From an uncultured Granulosicoccaceae bacterium (GTDB lineage: Bacteria; Pseudomonadota; Gammaproteobacteria; Granulosicoccales; Granulosicoccaceae): DNA of 64,000 nt. Position numbers and translations under genes: made by a program. Positions 18,464-27,178 of this stretch are shown in pieces. Each line of letters opens with the position of its first letter. The stretch's first letter is position 1. The stretch is from positions 1 through 64,000 of the forward strand of contig CALFCF010000076.1 of assembly GCA_937951345.1 (NCBI GenBank). Direction: 5' to 3'. A model generated the notes under the pieces. The model ran no database searches. It was given only the letters and a program-made list of their open reading frames with translations, and had not been told where the DNA came from.

Positions 18464-19612
18464 ATGGCTGAAACAACAGTGGATACACAGGTTGAGGTTG
18501 CAACCTTGCCTGGCACCGAACTATTACCTGACGTTAAGTTTGAACTGGTGCCTTATGAGCAGGTTGATCAGGGTGAAAAACAACAAATCGATCGTTTGAT
18601 GGGCGAGATTGATCTGGCTGACAGCAACTCCATTATTTTCTTTGGTAGTAAAGCCCAGCAGGAACTCACTACCATTTCCGACAGTATGCTTGAAGGCGTA
18701 CGCAATAAAGATGTTGGATCGGCCGGTGCGTCACTTAATAATATGGTGTCGGTGCTGCGTGGGTTTAAGGTTCAGGACTTTGATCCCAATGCGCGCCCCG
18801 GGTTTCTTGCCAGACTATGGGCGAAACTTTTCGGTGGCGTGACACCGGTTGCCAAATTCATCCAGCAATATGAAGGTGTGCGTCAACAGGTTGATGTGGT
18901 CACGGATGATCTGGAAGGACATAAAACCAAGTTACTGCGCGATATTACTTCGCTCGACAAACTGTATGACGCCAATCTGGAGTTTTTTCATAGCCTCGAG
19001 TTGTACATCGTCGCCGGTGAGGAAAAACTCAAGCGCATCGACAATGAAATATTACCTGAAGTTTCAAAAAAGGCAGAAAGCGCTGATGACGTTTTGGGTG
19101 CGCAGGAACTGCGTGATGTGCGTTCGGCACGTGATGATCTGGAACGTCGGGTACACGATCTTAAGCTGACAAGGCAGGTGGCGATGCAGAGCCTGCCGAG
19201 CATTCGCCTTATTCAGGAAAACGACAAAGGTCTTGTCAATAAAATTAATTCAACGCTCGTCAATACGGTGCCTTTGTGGCGTCAGCAGCTGGCGCAGGCT
19301 GTCACTATTTTTCGTTCAGCGGAAGCGGCCAAAAGTGTACGTGCCGCGAGTGATTTAACCAACGACTTGCTGGAGAAGAATGCAGAGAATCTGCGTACGG
19401 CCAACCGTACTGTGCGTGAAGAGCTTGAGCGCGGCGTGTTTGATGTCAATGCGGTACGTAAGGCAAACGAGAATTTGATAGCAACCATTGAAGAAAGCTT
19501 GCAGATCGCTGATGAAGGTAAGCGTCGTCGGGTCGAGGCTGAGCGTACGCTGGTAGAACTCGAAGATAATCTGAAAGACACGCTCAAATCCGCGCAGTCG
19601 AAGGCATCTTAA
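18464..19612 (+). CDS. telA: TelA family toxic anion resistance protein
   Basis: TelA/KlaA family. Members were named for tellurite resistance but are widespread and are thought to act in membrane or cell-envelope stress. The 382-residue product is soluble and largely alpha-helical, with long coiled-coil stretches (QTITSLDKLYDANLEFFHSLELYI-type segments, then SLPSIRLIQENDKGLVNKI and NDLLEKNAENLRTA). These are characteristic TelA blocks. ATG 18464 follows GGAGAG by seven bases, whereas the TTG at 18452 overlaps that site and is rejected. It follows xpaC-like by 114 bp and precedes the SPFH gene by 79 bp, giving the conserved gene order. Confidence 0.9.
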   Translation: MAETTVDTQVEVATLPGTELLPDVKFELVPYEQVDQGEKQQIDRLMGEIDLADSNSIIFFGSKAQQELTTISDSMLEGVRNKDVGSAGASLNNMVSVLRGFKVQDFDPNARPGFLARLWAKLFGGVTPVAKFIQQYEGVRQQVDVVTDDLEGHKTKLLRDITSLDKLYDANLEFFHSLELYIVAGEEKLKRIDNEILPEVSKKAESADDVLGAQELRDVRSARDDLERRVHDLKLTRQVAMQSLPSIRLIQENDKGLVNKINSTLVNTVPLWRQQLAQAVTIFRSAEAAKSVRAASDLTNDLLEKNAENLRTANRTVREELERGVFDVNAVRKANENLIATIEESLQIADEGKRRRVEAERTLVELEDNLKDTLKSAQSKAS

Positions 19613-19691
19613 GCTGTCTGAGCGGCTTTTTCATGAGCGCAGCGTAATTATCTTCGATTTCAAGCACAGGTAAAAACAGGAGAACATAAAG

Positions 19692-20819
19692 ATGGGGTTG
19701 TTCAACAGACTATTCAGTGAATTCATCGATGTCATCGAGTGGACCGATGACTCCAGCGACACGATGGTTTACCGGTTCGAACGCTATGGCAACGAAATAA
19801 AATACGGTGCCAAATGTATCGTGCGCGAATCGCAGATTGCTGTGTTTGTAAATGAAGGTGAGGTGGCAGATGTCCTCTCTCCGGGCACCTATGCGCTGGA
19901 GACCAAAAATCTGCCAATACTGACGACTCTCCAGTACTGGGATCATGGATTTAACAGCCCCTTCAAAGCAGAAGTTTATTTTATAAACACCAGGCGCTTC
20001 ACCGATCTCAAATGGGGAACAAAGCAGCCGTTAATGATCCGGGATTCTGAATTTGGTGGTATGCGCATCCGGGCATTCGGCACGTATACCGTTCGTGTAA
20101 CTGACGCGACCCGGTTTATCCGTGAAATAGTCGGTACAGACGGTGTGTTCACGACTGATGAGATCAGCAATCAGCTGCGTAATTTAATCACGTCGCGGTT
20201 TGCCACTATTGTGGGCACTGCTAACGTGCCCGTGCTGGATATGGCAGCTAACTATGACCAGATGGGTGAGTTACTGACACGACGCATTGGACCGGAATTC
20301 GGTGAGTACGGACTTGAACTCACCAAGGTGCTGGTTGAAAACATTTCGCTGCCACCGAAAGTTTCCGAAGCGCTCGATAAACGCACCAGCATGGGAATGA
20401 CTGGTAATCTGGATGACTTCCTGAAATATCAGACCGGTGTTGCGATGGAAACAGCCTCTGCTAACCCCGGTGGTGGTGCCTCCGAAGGTATCGGCATGGG
20501 CATGGGCTTTGCGATGGCCAATAAAATGGGTGAAAGTCTTTCTTCACCAGGGTCGGGTGGTGCGCAGGGTGGGGCAGCGTCTCCTCCACCGGTTCCGGCT
20601 GAACCTCAATATCATGTGGTTATAGACGGTCAGTCCAGAGGGCCTTTCAGTTTGGAGCAACTTGGTAAGCGCATAGGCAGTGGCGAAATGAATGCCGAAT
20701 CGCTTGTCTGGACAGACGGCTTGGAAAGTTGGGTTAGCGCCTCCAGTATCGCAACCATCCAGACACTGTTTGCCAGTAAAAGTGGTTCGACTCCTCCACC
20801 GGTTCCACCCGGCAGCTGA
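19692..20819 (+). CDS. SPFH-domain protein with C-terminal GYF-type domain
   Basis: Related to the YdjI/virion-core-like SPFH proteins that accompany PspA or TelA systems. Residues about 20-245 form the SPFH (band-7-like) domain (YGAKCIVRESQIAVFVNEGE, LSPGTYALETKNLP, LTKVLVENISLPPKV). A Gly/Met-rich linker (about 255-305, GIGMGMGFAMANKMGES) follows. Residues about 310-365 are a GYF_2-like domain (GQSRGPFSLEQL, LVWTDGLESWVSAS). Two PPPVP motifs flank the GYF domain and may be its ligands. No transmembrane helix is evident. ATG 19692 lies behind AGGAG. It probably forms membrane-associated assemblies with the TelA and zinc-ribbon products. Confidence 0.87.
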   Translation: MGLFNRLFSEFIDVIEWTDDSSDTMVYRFERYGNEIKYGAKCIVRESQIAVFVNEGEVADVLSPGTYALETKNLPILTTLQYWDHGFNSPFKAEVYFINTRRFTDLKWGTKQPLMIRDSEFGGMRIRAFGTYTVRVTDATRFIREIVGTDGVFTTDEISNQLRNLITSRFATIVGTANVPVLDMAANYDQMGELLTRRIGPEFGEYGLELTKVLVENISLPPKVSEALDKRTSMGMTGNLDDFLKYQTGVAMETASANPGGGASEGIGMGMGFAMANKMGESLSSPGSGGAQGGAASPPPVPAEPQYHVVIDGQSRGPFSLEQLGKRIGSGEMNAESLVWTDGLESWVSASSIATIQTLFASKSGSTPPPVPPGS

Positions 20820-21073
20820 CAACCTTAGCCATCCGGATACATACCGCGTTAGTAATCTTTGGTTATTAAATCTTTAATTATTAATAGCGGTATGTTTATC
20901 AAGTCGGTGTGAACCCGTAGTTTTATATCTGAGTTTTTGCTCAGCGAGAAATCCCCGGGATTGTCCCCCGGAACCCACGCTAAAAAGAATCAGGAAATAT
21001 ATATACCTGAAATGTCGAAACCGTTGAATATCCGGACTGCTGAATATTCAATTGTCGACTCGGGTCAGTAGCA

Positions 21074-22387
21074 ATGACTGAAGATACTGCAAACCACATG
21101 GCGGTCGGCGAAAAGCACACGCGCGAGCTGACCGAAGCACGATTTCCGTGTGCGCAGTGTGGTGCGGTGTTGCATTACGCGATTGGCACGAAGAATCTGT
21201 CCTGTAATTATTGCGGTCACAGTAATCAAATTGTTGATTCAACAGAGGCAATACTCGAGCTTGATTTGCATCGCGCCCTGCGAGAATTGCAGAACAGCCG
21301 AAAAGTCAAACCCGAAACCCAGGTTCTAAGTTGCCCGAACTGCGCAGCCGAATTTGCACTCGATGCCAACGTTCATGCCGGTGACTGCCCGTTCTGTGGA
21401 ACGTCTGTTGTTACAGATACCGGTAGTGCAAAAATCATTAAACCCAAAGCATTGTTACCTTTTGCTGTGACTGAGGATCAGGCCCGCGATGCCTATCGGC
21501 AGTGGTTGGGCAAACTCTGGTTTGCACCCTCGGAACTGAAAAAATATGCGCGTGAAGATACTTCATTGAATGGTGTCTACATCCCTTATTGGACCTATGA
21601 TAGCGACACTGAAACTCGCTACAACGGACAGCGTGGCGATGTTTATTACGTTACCCGGACAGTAACGACTGTGATCAACGGACGGCGTGTCAGGCAGACG
21701 CAACAGATACCGAAAATTCGCTGGACCCGTGTCAGCGGTCGTACGCGTAGACATTTTGATGATGTGCTGGTGGGTGCCACTCACACGTTACCCCGAAAGA
21801 TAACGGATTGGCTGGAGCCGTGGGATCTGACAAATCTCGTGCCTTACACGCGTGAGTATTTGAGTGGATTCAGTAGTGAGGTTTACCAGGTTGAACTGGA
21901 TGAAGGTTTTAATCACGCTCAGGTTCTGATGGATAAAATCATTCGCTCTGATGTCAGTCGTTCTATCGGTGGTGATCAGCAGCGAATTCATCAGCTAAAT
22001 ACCCAACATAGTGAAACCACCTTTAAGCATGTGTTATTGCCGATCTGGAGCGCGGCTTTCCAGTACCGTGATGAAACCTACCGCTTTGTGGTCAACGGCC
22101 GAACCGGCAAAATTCGTGGTGAACGCCCCTACAGTCGCGGCAAAATTGCGCTTGCCGCAATCGCAGCATTGATGCTGTTTGCCGGCTTTGTTTATTTTGC
22201 TAATGAATCCGGAATCGTTAACCAGGATCCGTATCGTGATTACGATAGGCGACGATCTGATGAATTCGCCATCGAAAACCCTTATTGGCCGGATGGGCGA
22301 AACCAGCGTGATAACAGTCGCTACCGCCAGTCGCAACCTATCCCGGGTTTTGACAACCGTATTTTTCCGCGTAACCCCACGTTCTGA
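21074..22387 (+). CDS. Double zinc-ribbon membrane protein of the TelA/SPFH cluster
   Basis: 437 residues. Two zinc ribbons lie at the N-terminus: Cys26/29/44/47 (PCAQCG, SCNYCG) and Cys87/90/105/108 (SCPNCA, DCPFCG). A conserved middle domain (IIKPKALLPFAVTEDQA, WFAPSELKKYA, YIPYWTYDS, HVLLPIWSAAFQY) matches proteins often annotated as primosomal-protein-N'-like or TFIIB-type zinc-ribbon proteins. A single transmembrane helix at about 356-376 precedes a short polar tail rich in Arg, Asp and Pro. The B. subtilis counterpart in a PspA operon is YdjG. The 254-bp gap from the SPFH gene contains a CCCCGGGATTGTCCCCCGG dyad. It is the last gene of the module. The exact function is unknown. Confidence 0.82.
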   Translation: MTEDTANHMAVGEKHTRELTEARFPCAQCGAVLHYAIGTKNLSCNYCGHSNQIVDSTEAILELDLHRALRELQNSRKVKPETQVLSCPNCAAEFALDANVHAGDCPFCGTSVVTDTGSAKIIKPKALLPFAVTEDQARDAYRQWLGKLWFAPSELKKYAREDTSLNGVYIPYWTYDSDTETRYNGQRGDVYYVTRTVTTVINGRRVRQTQQIPKIRWTRVSGRTRRHFDDVLVGATHTLPRKITDWLEPWDLTNLVPYTREYLSGFSSEVYQVELDEGFNHAQVLMDKIIRSDVSRSIGGDQQRIHQLNTQHSETTFKHVLLPIWSAAFQYRDETYRFVVNGRTGKIRGERPYSRGKIALAAIAALMLFAGFVYFANESGIVNQDPYRDYDRRRSDEFAIENPYWPDGRNQRDNSRYRQSQPIPGFDNRIFPRNPTF

Positions 22388-22483
22388 GTGTCAACGACGC
22401 CTGTCGGTTTGATCATATGCTGCAGTGACAGTTTTGTAGTAACGGCCACTTTACTTCCGGTTTCTCTCAGTCTCACCACTTAG

Positions 22484-22724
22484 CCTGCTCTATTCATGAA
22501 GGGTTCGCCACCAGAGTCTGGCTACCTAAGCAGGTCGCTCGATTGAGCGAGATTCGTAGAAATCTACGGGTTAAGCTGAATCGAGTGAGCTGCGACGGCA
22601 GACTGGCACTGGTGGTGAATAGAAAACAGTGTGCGAACACCCACAGCGACGCTAAAACTGCTTTTCTAAGGGGAAGTTGCTTAGTTTTCATTGTCACTGT
22701 TTTCGCCTTCGTGAATAGAGCAGG
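22484..22724. repeat. Repeat element B (241 bp, terminal inverted repeats, TTAG flanks)
   Basis: The left end CCTGCTCTATTCATGAAGG (22484-22502) is the inverse, with one mismatch, of the right end CCTTCGTGAATAGAGCAGG (22706-22724). TTAG flanks both ends (22480-22483 and 22725-22728), consistent with a 4-bp target duplication. The two open frames inside it (22494-22697 minus, 22543-22728 plus) are repeat-derived and not called as genes. A 37-bp solo version lies at 62049-62085 and one end recurs at 16418. Confidence 0.8.
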
Positions 22725-22943
22725 TTAGTGCAGATAAATTCATGTGATGTGTAGCGAAACGACTTCTGAAACGGATCCGCACGGGCACACTCTTTGATGC
22801 ACATCAGTTACGGGTGTGCTGTTCACCGACCGGTAATGACAGGCTGAGGCTACTGTCCGGCTGGATCGGGTTTGTTGCATGTGTTTATACCCGGATCATG
22901 GCAATATACCGCCTGCAACTTTCTGAAACAGAGGTTTATGTTG

Positions 22944-24845
22944 ATGCCGCATCTGCTTGGCCAAAATCGAATTGCGAAAATAACCGGAATATCCCAACAC
23001 TCCAGTCACAAGTTCGGGCGACTTGCGGCCAGACTTGCAGCAGTTGTAGCAACGGTTCTTATTGCAGTAACAATAACAGTTATAACCCCCGGGGCTTACG
23101 CACAAGCTGATGCTGTCCACGGTCTCTCCAAATATGGTGAACTGAAATACGCTGCTGATTTCGAGCATTTTGAGTATGTCAGTCCTGATGCGCCGAAGGG
23201 CGGTGATATCGTTTTATCCTCGTCCGTTGCGTTTGACTCGTTAAACCCGTTCATATTAAAAGGTGTGCAGGCATCGGGTCTTTCGTTAATTTATGACACC
23301 CTGATGGTTCCTTCTGAAGATGAGGCGTCAGCCTTCTATGGCTTGATCGCGGAATCTGCAGAGGTTGATGAGGATAAGCGTTGGGTAATTTTTAATTTGC
23401 GTAAGCAGGCTCGATGGCATGATGGCAAGGCAATAACTGCAGAGGATGTTGCTTTCAGTTTTGATGTGCTGCTTGAAAAAGGCCACCCTTTTTATAAATC
23501 CTATTACGCTGATGTCGCCAAAGTAGAGGTGCTTGAAACGCATCGCATCAAATTTCATTTCAATCAGGGAAACAATCCTGAGTTACCGCTAATTGTTGCG
23601 CAGCTCACCGTATTGCCAAAACACTATTACGAAGACAAGGATTTTGGTAAAACCACGCTTGAACCGCCGTTGGGTAGCGGCGCCTATTCGATCAGTAATG
23701 TGGATCCCGGTCGTTCTATTACCTATGAACTGGTTGAAAATTACTGGGGCGCGAATCTGCCGGTAAACCGTGGTCGCAATAATTTCGGCAGTATGCGTTA
23801 CGACACGTACCGGGAATTAACGATCAGTCTTGAAGCATTGAAGGCCGGAGACATTGATTTCCGCACTGAATACATATCCAAGGACTGGGCAACTGCCTAT
23901 AACTTTCCTGCTATAAAGGATGGTCGTGTCATCAAGGAGGATATTCCTGATGGCAATATTCAGCGAACGCAAACGATTACCGTAAATTTGCGCCAGGATA
24001 AATTCAAAGACATACGTGTAAGAAAAGCACTCGATCTGGTTTATGATTTTGAGTGGATGAACAAGAATCTTTTCTACAACGCCTACCAACGTAACGACAG
24101 CTATTTCCAGATTCAAGAAATGAATGCGGCCGGCGTGCCGGAAGGTGATGAACTGGCACTGCTCGAGCCTTATCGTGATCAGTTACCGGAATCGGTTTTT
24201 GTTAACACGTACGAGCCGCCGGTTGGCGATGGAAGTGGGCGAATCCGCAAGCGCTTCAGGGAAGCGATTCAACTGTTGAAAGATGCCGGTTGGGAAATTC
24301 AGGATCAGAAACTGACACACAAGGAGACCGGCGAACAAATGGTCATTGAATTTTTGTTTCGTCAAGCCAGCCTTGAGAAAATTATCCTCGCTTATAAAAA
24401 GAATCTGGAACGTATCGGGATTGAGTTAAAACCTCGTCTGGTAGACACTGCACAGTGGATTAAGCGCCTGGAGGAATTTGATTTTGATATGACGACACAG
24501 GTTATGGTCCAATCACTGGCGCCGGGTAATGAGCTGAGAGATATGTTCTCGTCCAAGGCTGCGCAGACAGGTGGTACGCGCAACGTTGCCGGTATCAGCG
24601 ACCCGGTGGTGGATGAATTAATCGAGAAAACGATTTCTGCACCGAGCCGTAAAGAAACGCTGATCGCAGTACGCGCACTTGATCGTGTTCTGAAACATAA
24701 CCATTACGTGATCTTTATGTATTTCGGTGATACCCACCGGGTGTCTTACTGGAATAAGTTCGGTCGTCCGGATATTCAACCCAAGTATTCTCTGGGCTTC
24801 GATACCTGGTGGGTTGATCCGGAGAAAGCTAAAGCCCTGCAATAG
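22944..24845 (+). CDS. yejA: Oligopeptide ABC transporter substrate-binding protein, YejA family
   Basis: A periplasmic family-5 solute-binding protein delivering peptides to the YejBEF importer; in E. coli this system takes up microcin C. Start ATG 22944 lies nine bases after GAGG (ATG 22938 is three bases away and less likely). It gives a long signal peptide with hydrophobic core AAVVATVLIAVTITVIT and cleavage near AYAQ. Mature hallmarks are HGLSKYGELKYAADF and YVSPDAPKGGDIVLS, which match YejA, then the usual SBP_5 blocks (WHDGKAITAEDVAFS, DPGRSITYELVENYWG). About 630 residues. It is the first gene of yejABEF, 72 bp from yejB. Repeat B lies upstream. Confidence 0.92.
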   Translation: MPHLLGQNRIAKITGISQHSSHKFGRLAARLAAVVATVLIAVTITVITPGAYAQADAVHGLSKYGELKYAADFEHFEYVSPDAPKGGDIVLSSSVAFDSLNPFILKGVQASGLSLIYDTLMVPSEDEASAFYGLIAESAEVDEDKRWVIFNLRKQARWHDGKAITAEDVAFSFDVLLEKGHPFYKSYYADVAKVEVLETHRIKFHFNQGNNPELPLIVAQLTVLPKHYYEDKDFGKTTLEPPLGSGAYSISNVDPGRSITYELVENYWGANLPVNRGRNNFGSMRYDTYRELTISLEALKAGDIDFRTEYISKDWATAYNFPAIKDGRVIKEDIPDGNIQRTQTITVNLRQDKFKDIRVRKALDLVYDFEWMNKNLFYNAYQRNDSYFQIQEMNAAGVPEGDELALLEPYRDQLPESVFVNTYEPPVGDGSGRIRKRFREAIQLLKDAGWEIQDQKLTHKETGEQMVIEFLFRQASLEKIILAYKKNLERIGIELKPRLVDTAQWIKRLEEFDFDMTTQVMVQSLAPGNELRDMFSSKAAQTGGTRNVAGISDPVVDELIEKTISAPSRKETLIAVRALDRVLKHNHYVIFMYFGDTHRVSYWNKFGRPDIQPKYSLGFDTWWVDPEKAKALQ

Positions 24846-24917
24846 ATTTCTATGACGTTTGGTTAGCCACACTCAGGCTAGAGATTACACGCTCAACGAA
24901 ACGAACTTTTACCGACA

Positions 24918-26036
24918 GTGCTCGCTTACATAATCAGACGCCTGTTTTTGATCGTGCCGACATTGATCGGCATCATGACGATCAATTTTCTTATCGTGCA
25001 GGCTGCACCGGGTGGTCCGGTCGAGCAGGCGCTCGCGCAGATCAAAGGCGATGATACTAATGCTACGTCCCGTTTCAGCGGTAGTGAAGGCGCCGAGACA
25101 GGTGGCTCGAGCAGCACAACCCGCACACTCAGTTCATCCAACAGCAATTCCAAGTACCGTGGCTCGCGTGGTATTGATCCGGAATTAATCGCTGAACTGG
25201 AAAAACAGTATGGTTTTGACAAGCCCGCACATGAGCGTTTTATTAAAATGCTGGGTGATTATGCGCGGTTTGATTTTGGTGAAAGTTTCTATCGTGACGC
25301 CAGTGTTGTGCAGTTGGTCAAAGAGAAAATGCCAGTGTCTATTTCACTGGGATTGTGGACAACGTTACTGGTCTATCTGATTTCAATTCCTTTGGGTATT
25401 AAAAAGGCTATCCGGGATGGATCCGGATTTGACGTCTGGACCAGCAGTCTGGTTATTGTTGGCTATGCGATTCCCGGATTTTTGTTTGCGATATTGCTGA
25501 TCGTGTTGTTTGCAGGTGGAAGTTTTCTGGATTGGTTTCCGTTACGGGGTTTGACGTCGTCGAATTTTGACTCACTAAGCTGGCCTGAGAAAATAAAAGA
25601 CTATCTCTGGCACATTACGCTTCCGGTTATTGCAATGGTTATCGGAGGCTTTGCAAGTCTCACGATGTTGACAAAAAATTCGTTTATTGAAGAGATAAAC
25701 AAACAATATGTAATGACTGCAAGGGCTAAGGGCCTGACAGAGAACCGGGTGTTGTACGGTCATGTGTTTCGCAATGCCATGCTCATTGTGGTTGCTGGTT
25801 TCCCCAGCGCGTTTGTTGGTGTGCTCTTTACCGGTGCTTTGTTGATTGAGGTGATCTTTTCACTTGACGGTTTGGGATTACTCGGTTTTGAAGCTGCGCT
25901 TAATCGGGATTACCCTGTCATGTTCGGCACATTGTACTTTTTTACTTTACTGGGTCTGATTTTGAACCTGGTGGGTGATCTTATGTACACAGTGATCGAC
26001 CCGCGTATTGATTTCGAACGTCGGGAGTTCATTTGA
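24918..26036 (+). CDS. yejB: Peptide ABC transporter permease, YejB family
   Basis: Inner-membrane permease subunit. It starts with GTG ([19 protein letters not shown], first membrane helix) and has the YejB mark [17 protein letters not shown]. The Ser/Thr-rich periplasmic insert (about 55-85) before [21 protein letters not shown] is normal for YejB. The BPD_transp_1 core follows, with the EAA loop [24 protein letters not shown] contacting the ATPase. It ends FERREF, overlapping the possible yejE TTG start. 372 residues; translation is likely coupled within the operon. Confidence 0.94.
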   Translation: MLAYIIRRLFLIVPTLIGIMTINFLIVQAAPGGPVEQALAQIKGDDTNATSRFSGSEGAETGGSSSTTRTLSSSNSNSKYRGSRGIDPELIAELEKQYGFDKPAHERFIKMLGDYARFDFGESFYRDASVVQLVKEKMPVSISLGLWTTLLVYLISIPLGIKKAIRDGSGFDVWTSSLVIVGYAIPGFLFAILLIVLFAGGSFLDWFPLRGLTSSNFDSLSWPEKIKDYLWHITLPVIAMVIGGFASLTMLTKNSFIEEINKQYVMTARAKGLTENRVLYGHVFRNAMLIVVAGFPSAFVGVLFTGALLIEVIFSLDGLGLLGFEAALNRDYPVMFGTLYFFTLLGLILNLVGDLMYTVIDPRIDFERREFI

Positions 26037-27178
26037 ACATGATGAACTCGTCTGACAATCACACACCTGTCTCCACTGATACGACACAAGCAGACAAAGA
26101 TCCGTCCGCTAGATCGGATGCCCGGCGCGGACGCTGGAGTCCGCTAGCTCTGCGACGCTGGCAAAATTTCCGTAATAACAGGCGTGGTTGGTGGTCGTTA
26201 TGGGTTTTTCTGGTGTTGTTTGTATTGTCACTGGGGGCCGAATTTATAGCGAACGACAAGCCTATCGTTGTCAGCTATGACAGCCAGCTTTACTGGCCGA
26301 TATTTAAGTCCTATCCGGAAACAACCTTTGGTGGTGACTTCGCTACCGAAGCTGAGTACCGCGATGAGTTTGTTGCCGAGTTAATTGAAGAGAAAGGCTG
26401 GATGATATGGCCACCTGTCCGGTACAGCTATGACACGATAAATCTGGCTTCATCGATACCTGCGCCGACACCTCCTTTCTGGAGTATTGAGGACGCTGAA
26501 GGCGTAGATAACTGGTTGGGTACCGATGATCAGGGTCGTGATGTATTGGCGAGAATAATTTACGGATTTCGCATATCGGTATTGTTTGGTCTGACGTTAA
26601 CATTGTTCAGTTCGATCATCGGAGTTGCAGCCGGGGCGATACAGGGTTTTCTGGGTGGTTGGGTTGATTTGCTTGCGCAGCGGTTTATGGAAATCTGGTC
26701 CGGTCTGCCCATGCTGTATCTATTGATCATTCTTGCCAGTGTCGTTGAGCCGAATTTCTGGTGGTTGTTAGGTCTGATGCTTTTGTTCAGTTGGATGGCG
26801 CTGGTTGGCGTGGTTCGCGCTGAAGTGTTGCGGGCGCGCAATTTCGACTATGTCAAAGCTGCCAGTTCGTTAGGTGTCGGGCGCTGGACGGTGCTGCGTC
26901 GGCATGTATTGCCGAATGCAATGGTCGCAACACTGACGTTTCTGCCGTTTATATTAAACGGCTCTATCACCACCCTAACATCACTTGATTTTCTCGGCTT
27001 TGGCATGCCGCCGGGCTCGGCATCGCTTGGCGAGCTGTTGTCGCAGGGTAAGGACAATCTGCAAGCTCCCTGGTTGGGTATCAGTGGTTTTGTTGTTCTC
27101 GCATTGATGTTGAGTTTGCTTATTTTTATTGGTGAGGCTGCGCGTGATGCCTTTGATCCAAGAAAGGCAATCGCATGA
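26033..27178 (+). CDS. yejE: Peptide ABC transporter permease, YejE family
   Basis: Second permease of the Yej importer, 381 residues or slightly fewer. A polar N-terminal tail (about 35 residues) precedes [24 protein letters not shown], the first helix. A periplasmic segment contains [18 protein letters not shown], typical of YejE. The core begins at [19 protein letters not shown], and its EAA loop is [21 protein letters not shown]. Starts possible: TTG 26033 (five bases after GGGAG), ATG 26039 or ATG 26042. The first overlaps the yejB stop by four bases. The stop overlaps yejF by four bases (ATGA). Confidence 0.94.
   Translation: MNMMNSSDNHTPVSTDTTQADKDPSARSDARRGRWSPLALRRWQNFRNNRRGWWSLWVFLVLFVLSLGAEFIANDKPIVVSYDSQLYWPIFKSYPETTFGGDFATEAEYRDEFVAELIEEKGWMIWPPVRYSYDTINLASSIPAPTPPFWSIEDAEGVDNWLGTDDQGRDVLARIIYGFRISVLFGLTLTLFSSIIGVAAGAIQGFLGGWVDLLAQRFMEIWSGLPMLYLLIILASVVEPNFWWLLGLMLLFSWMALVGVVRAEVLRARNFDYVKAASSLGVGRWTVLRRHVLPNAMVATLTFLPFILNGSITTLTSLDFLGFGMPPGSASLGELLSQGKDNLQAPWLGISGFVVLALMLSLLIFIGEAARDAFDPRKAIA

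Noticed and set aside
22494-22728. Two small ORFs inside element B
   Set aside because: They lie wholly within a palindromic repeat and read through its terminal inverted repeats; they are by-products of the element.
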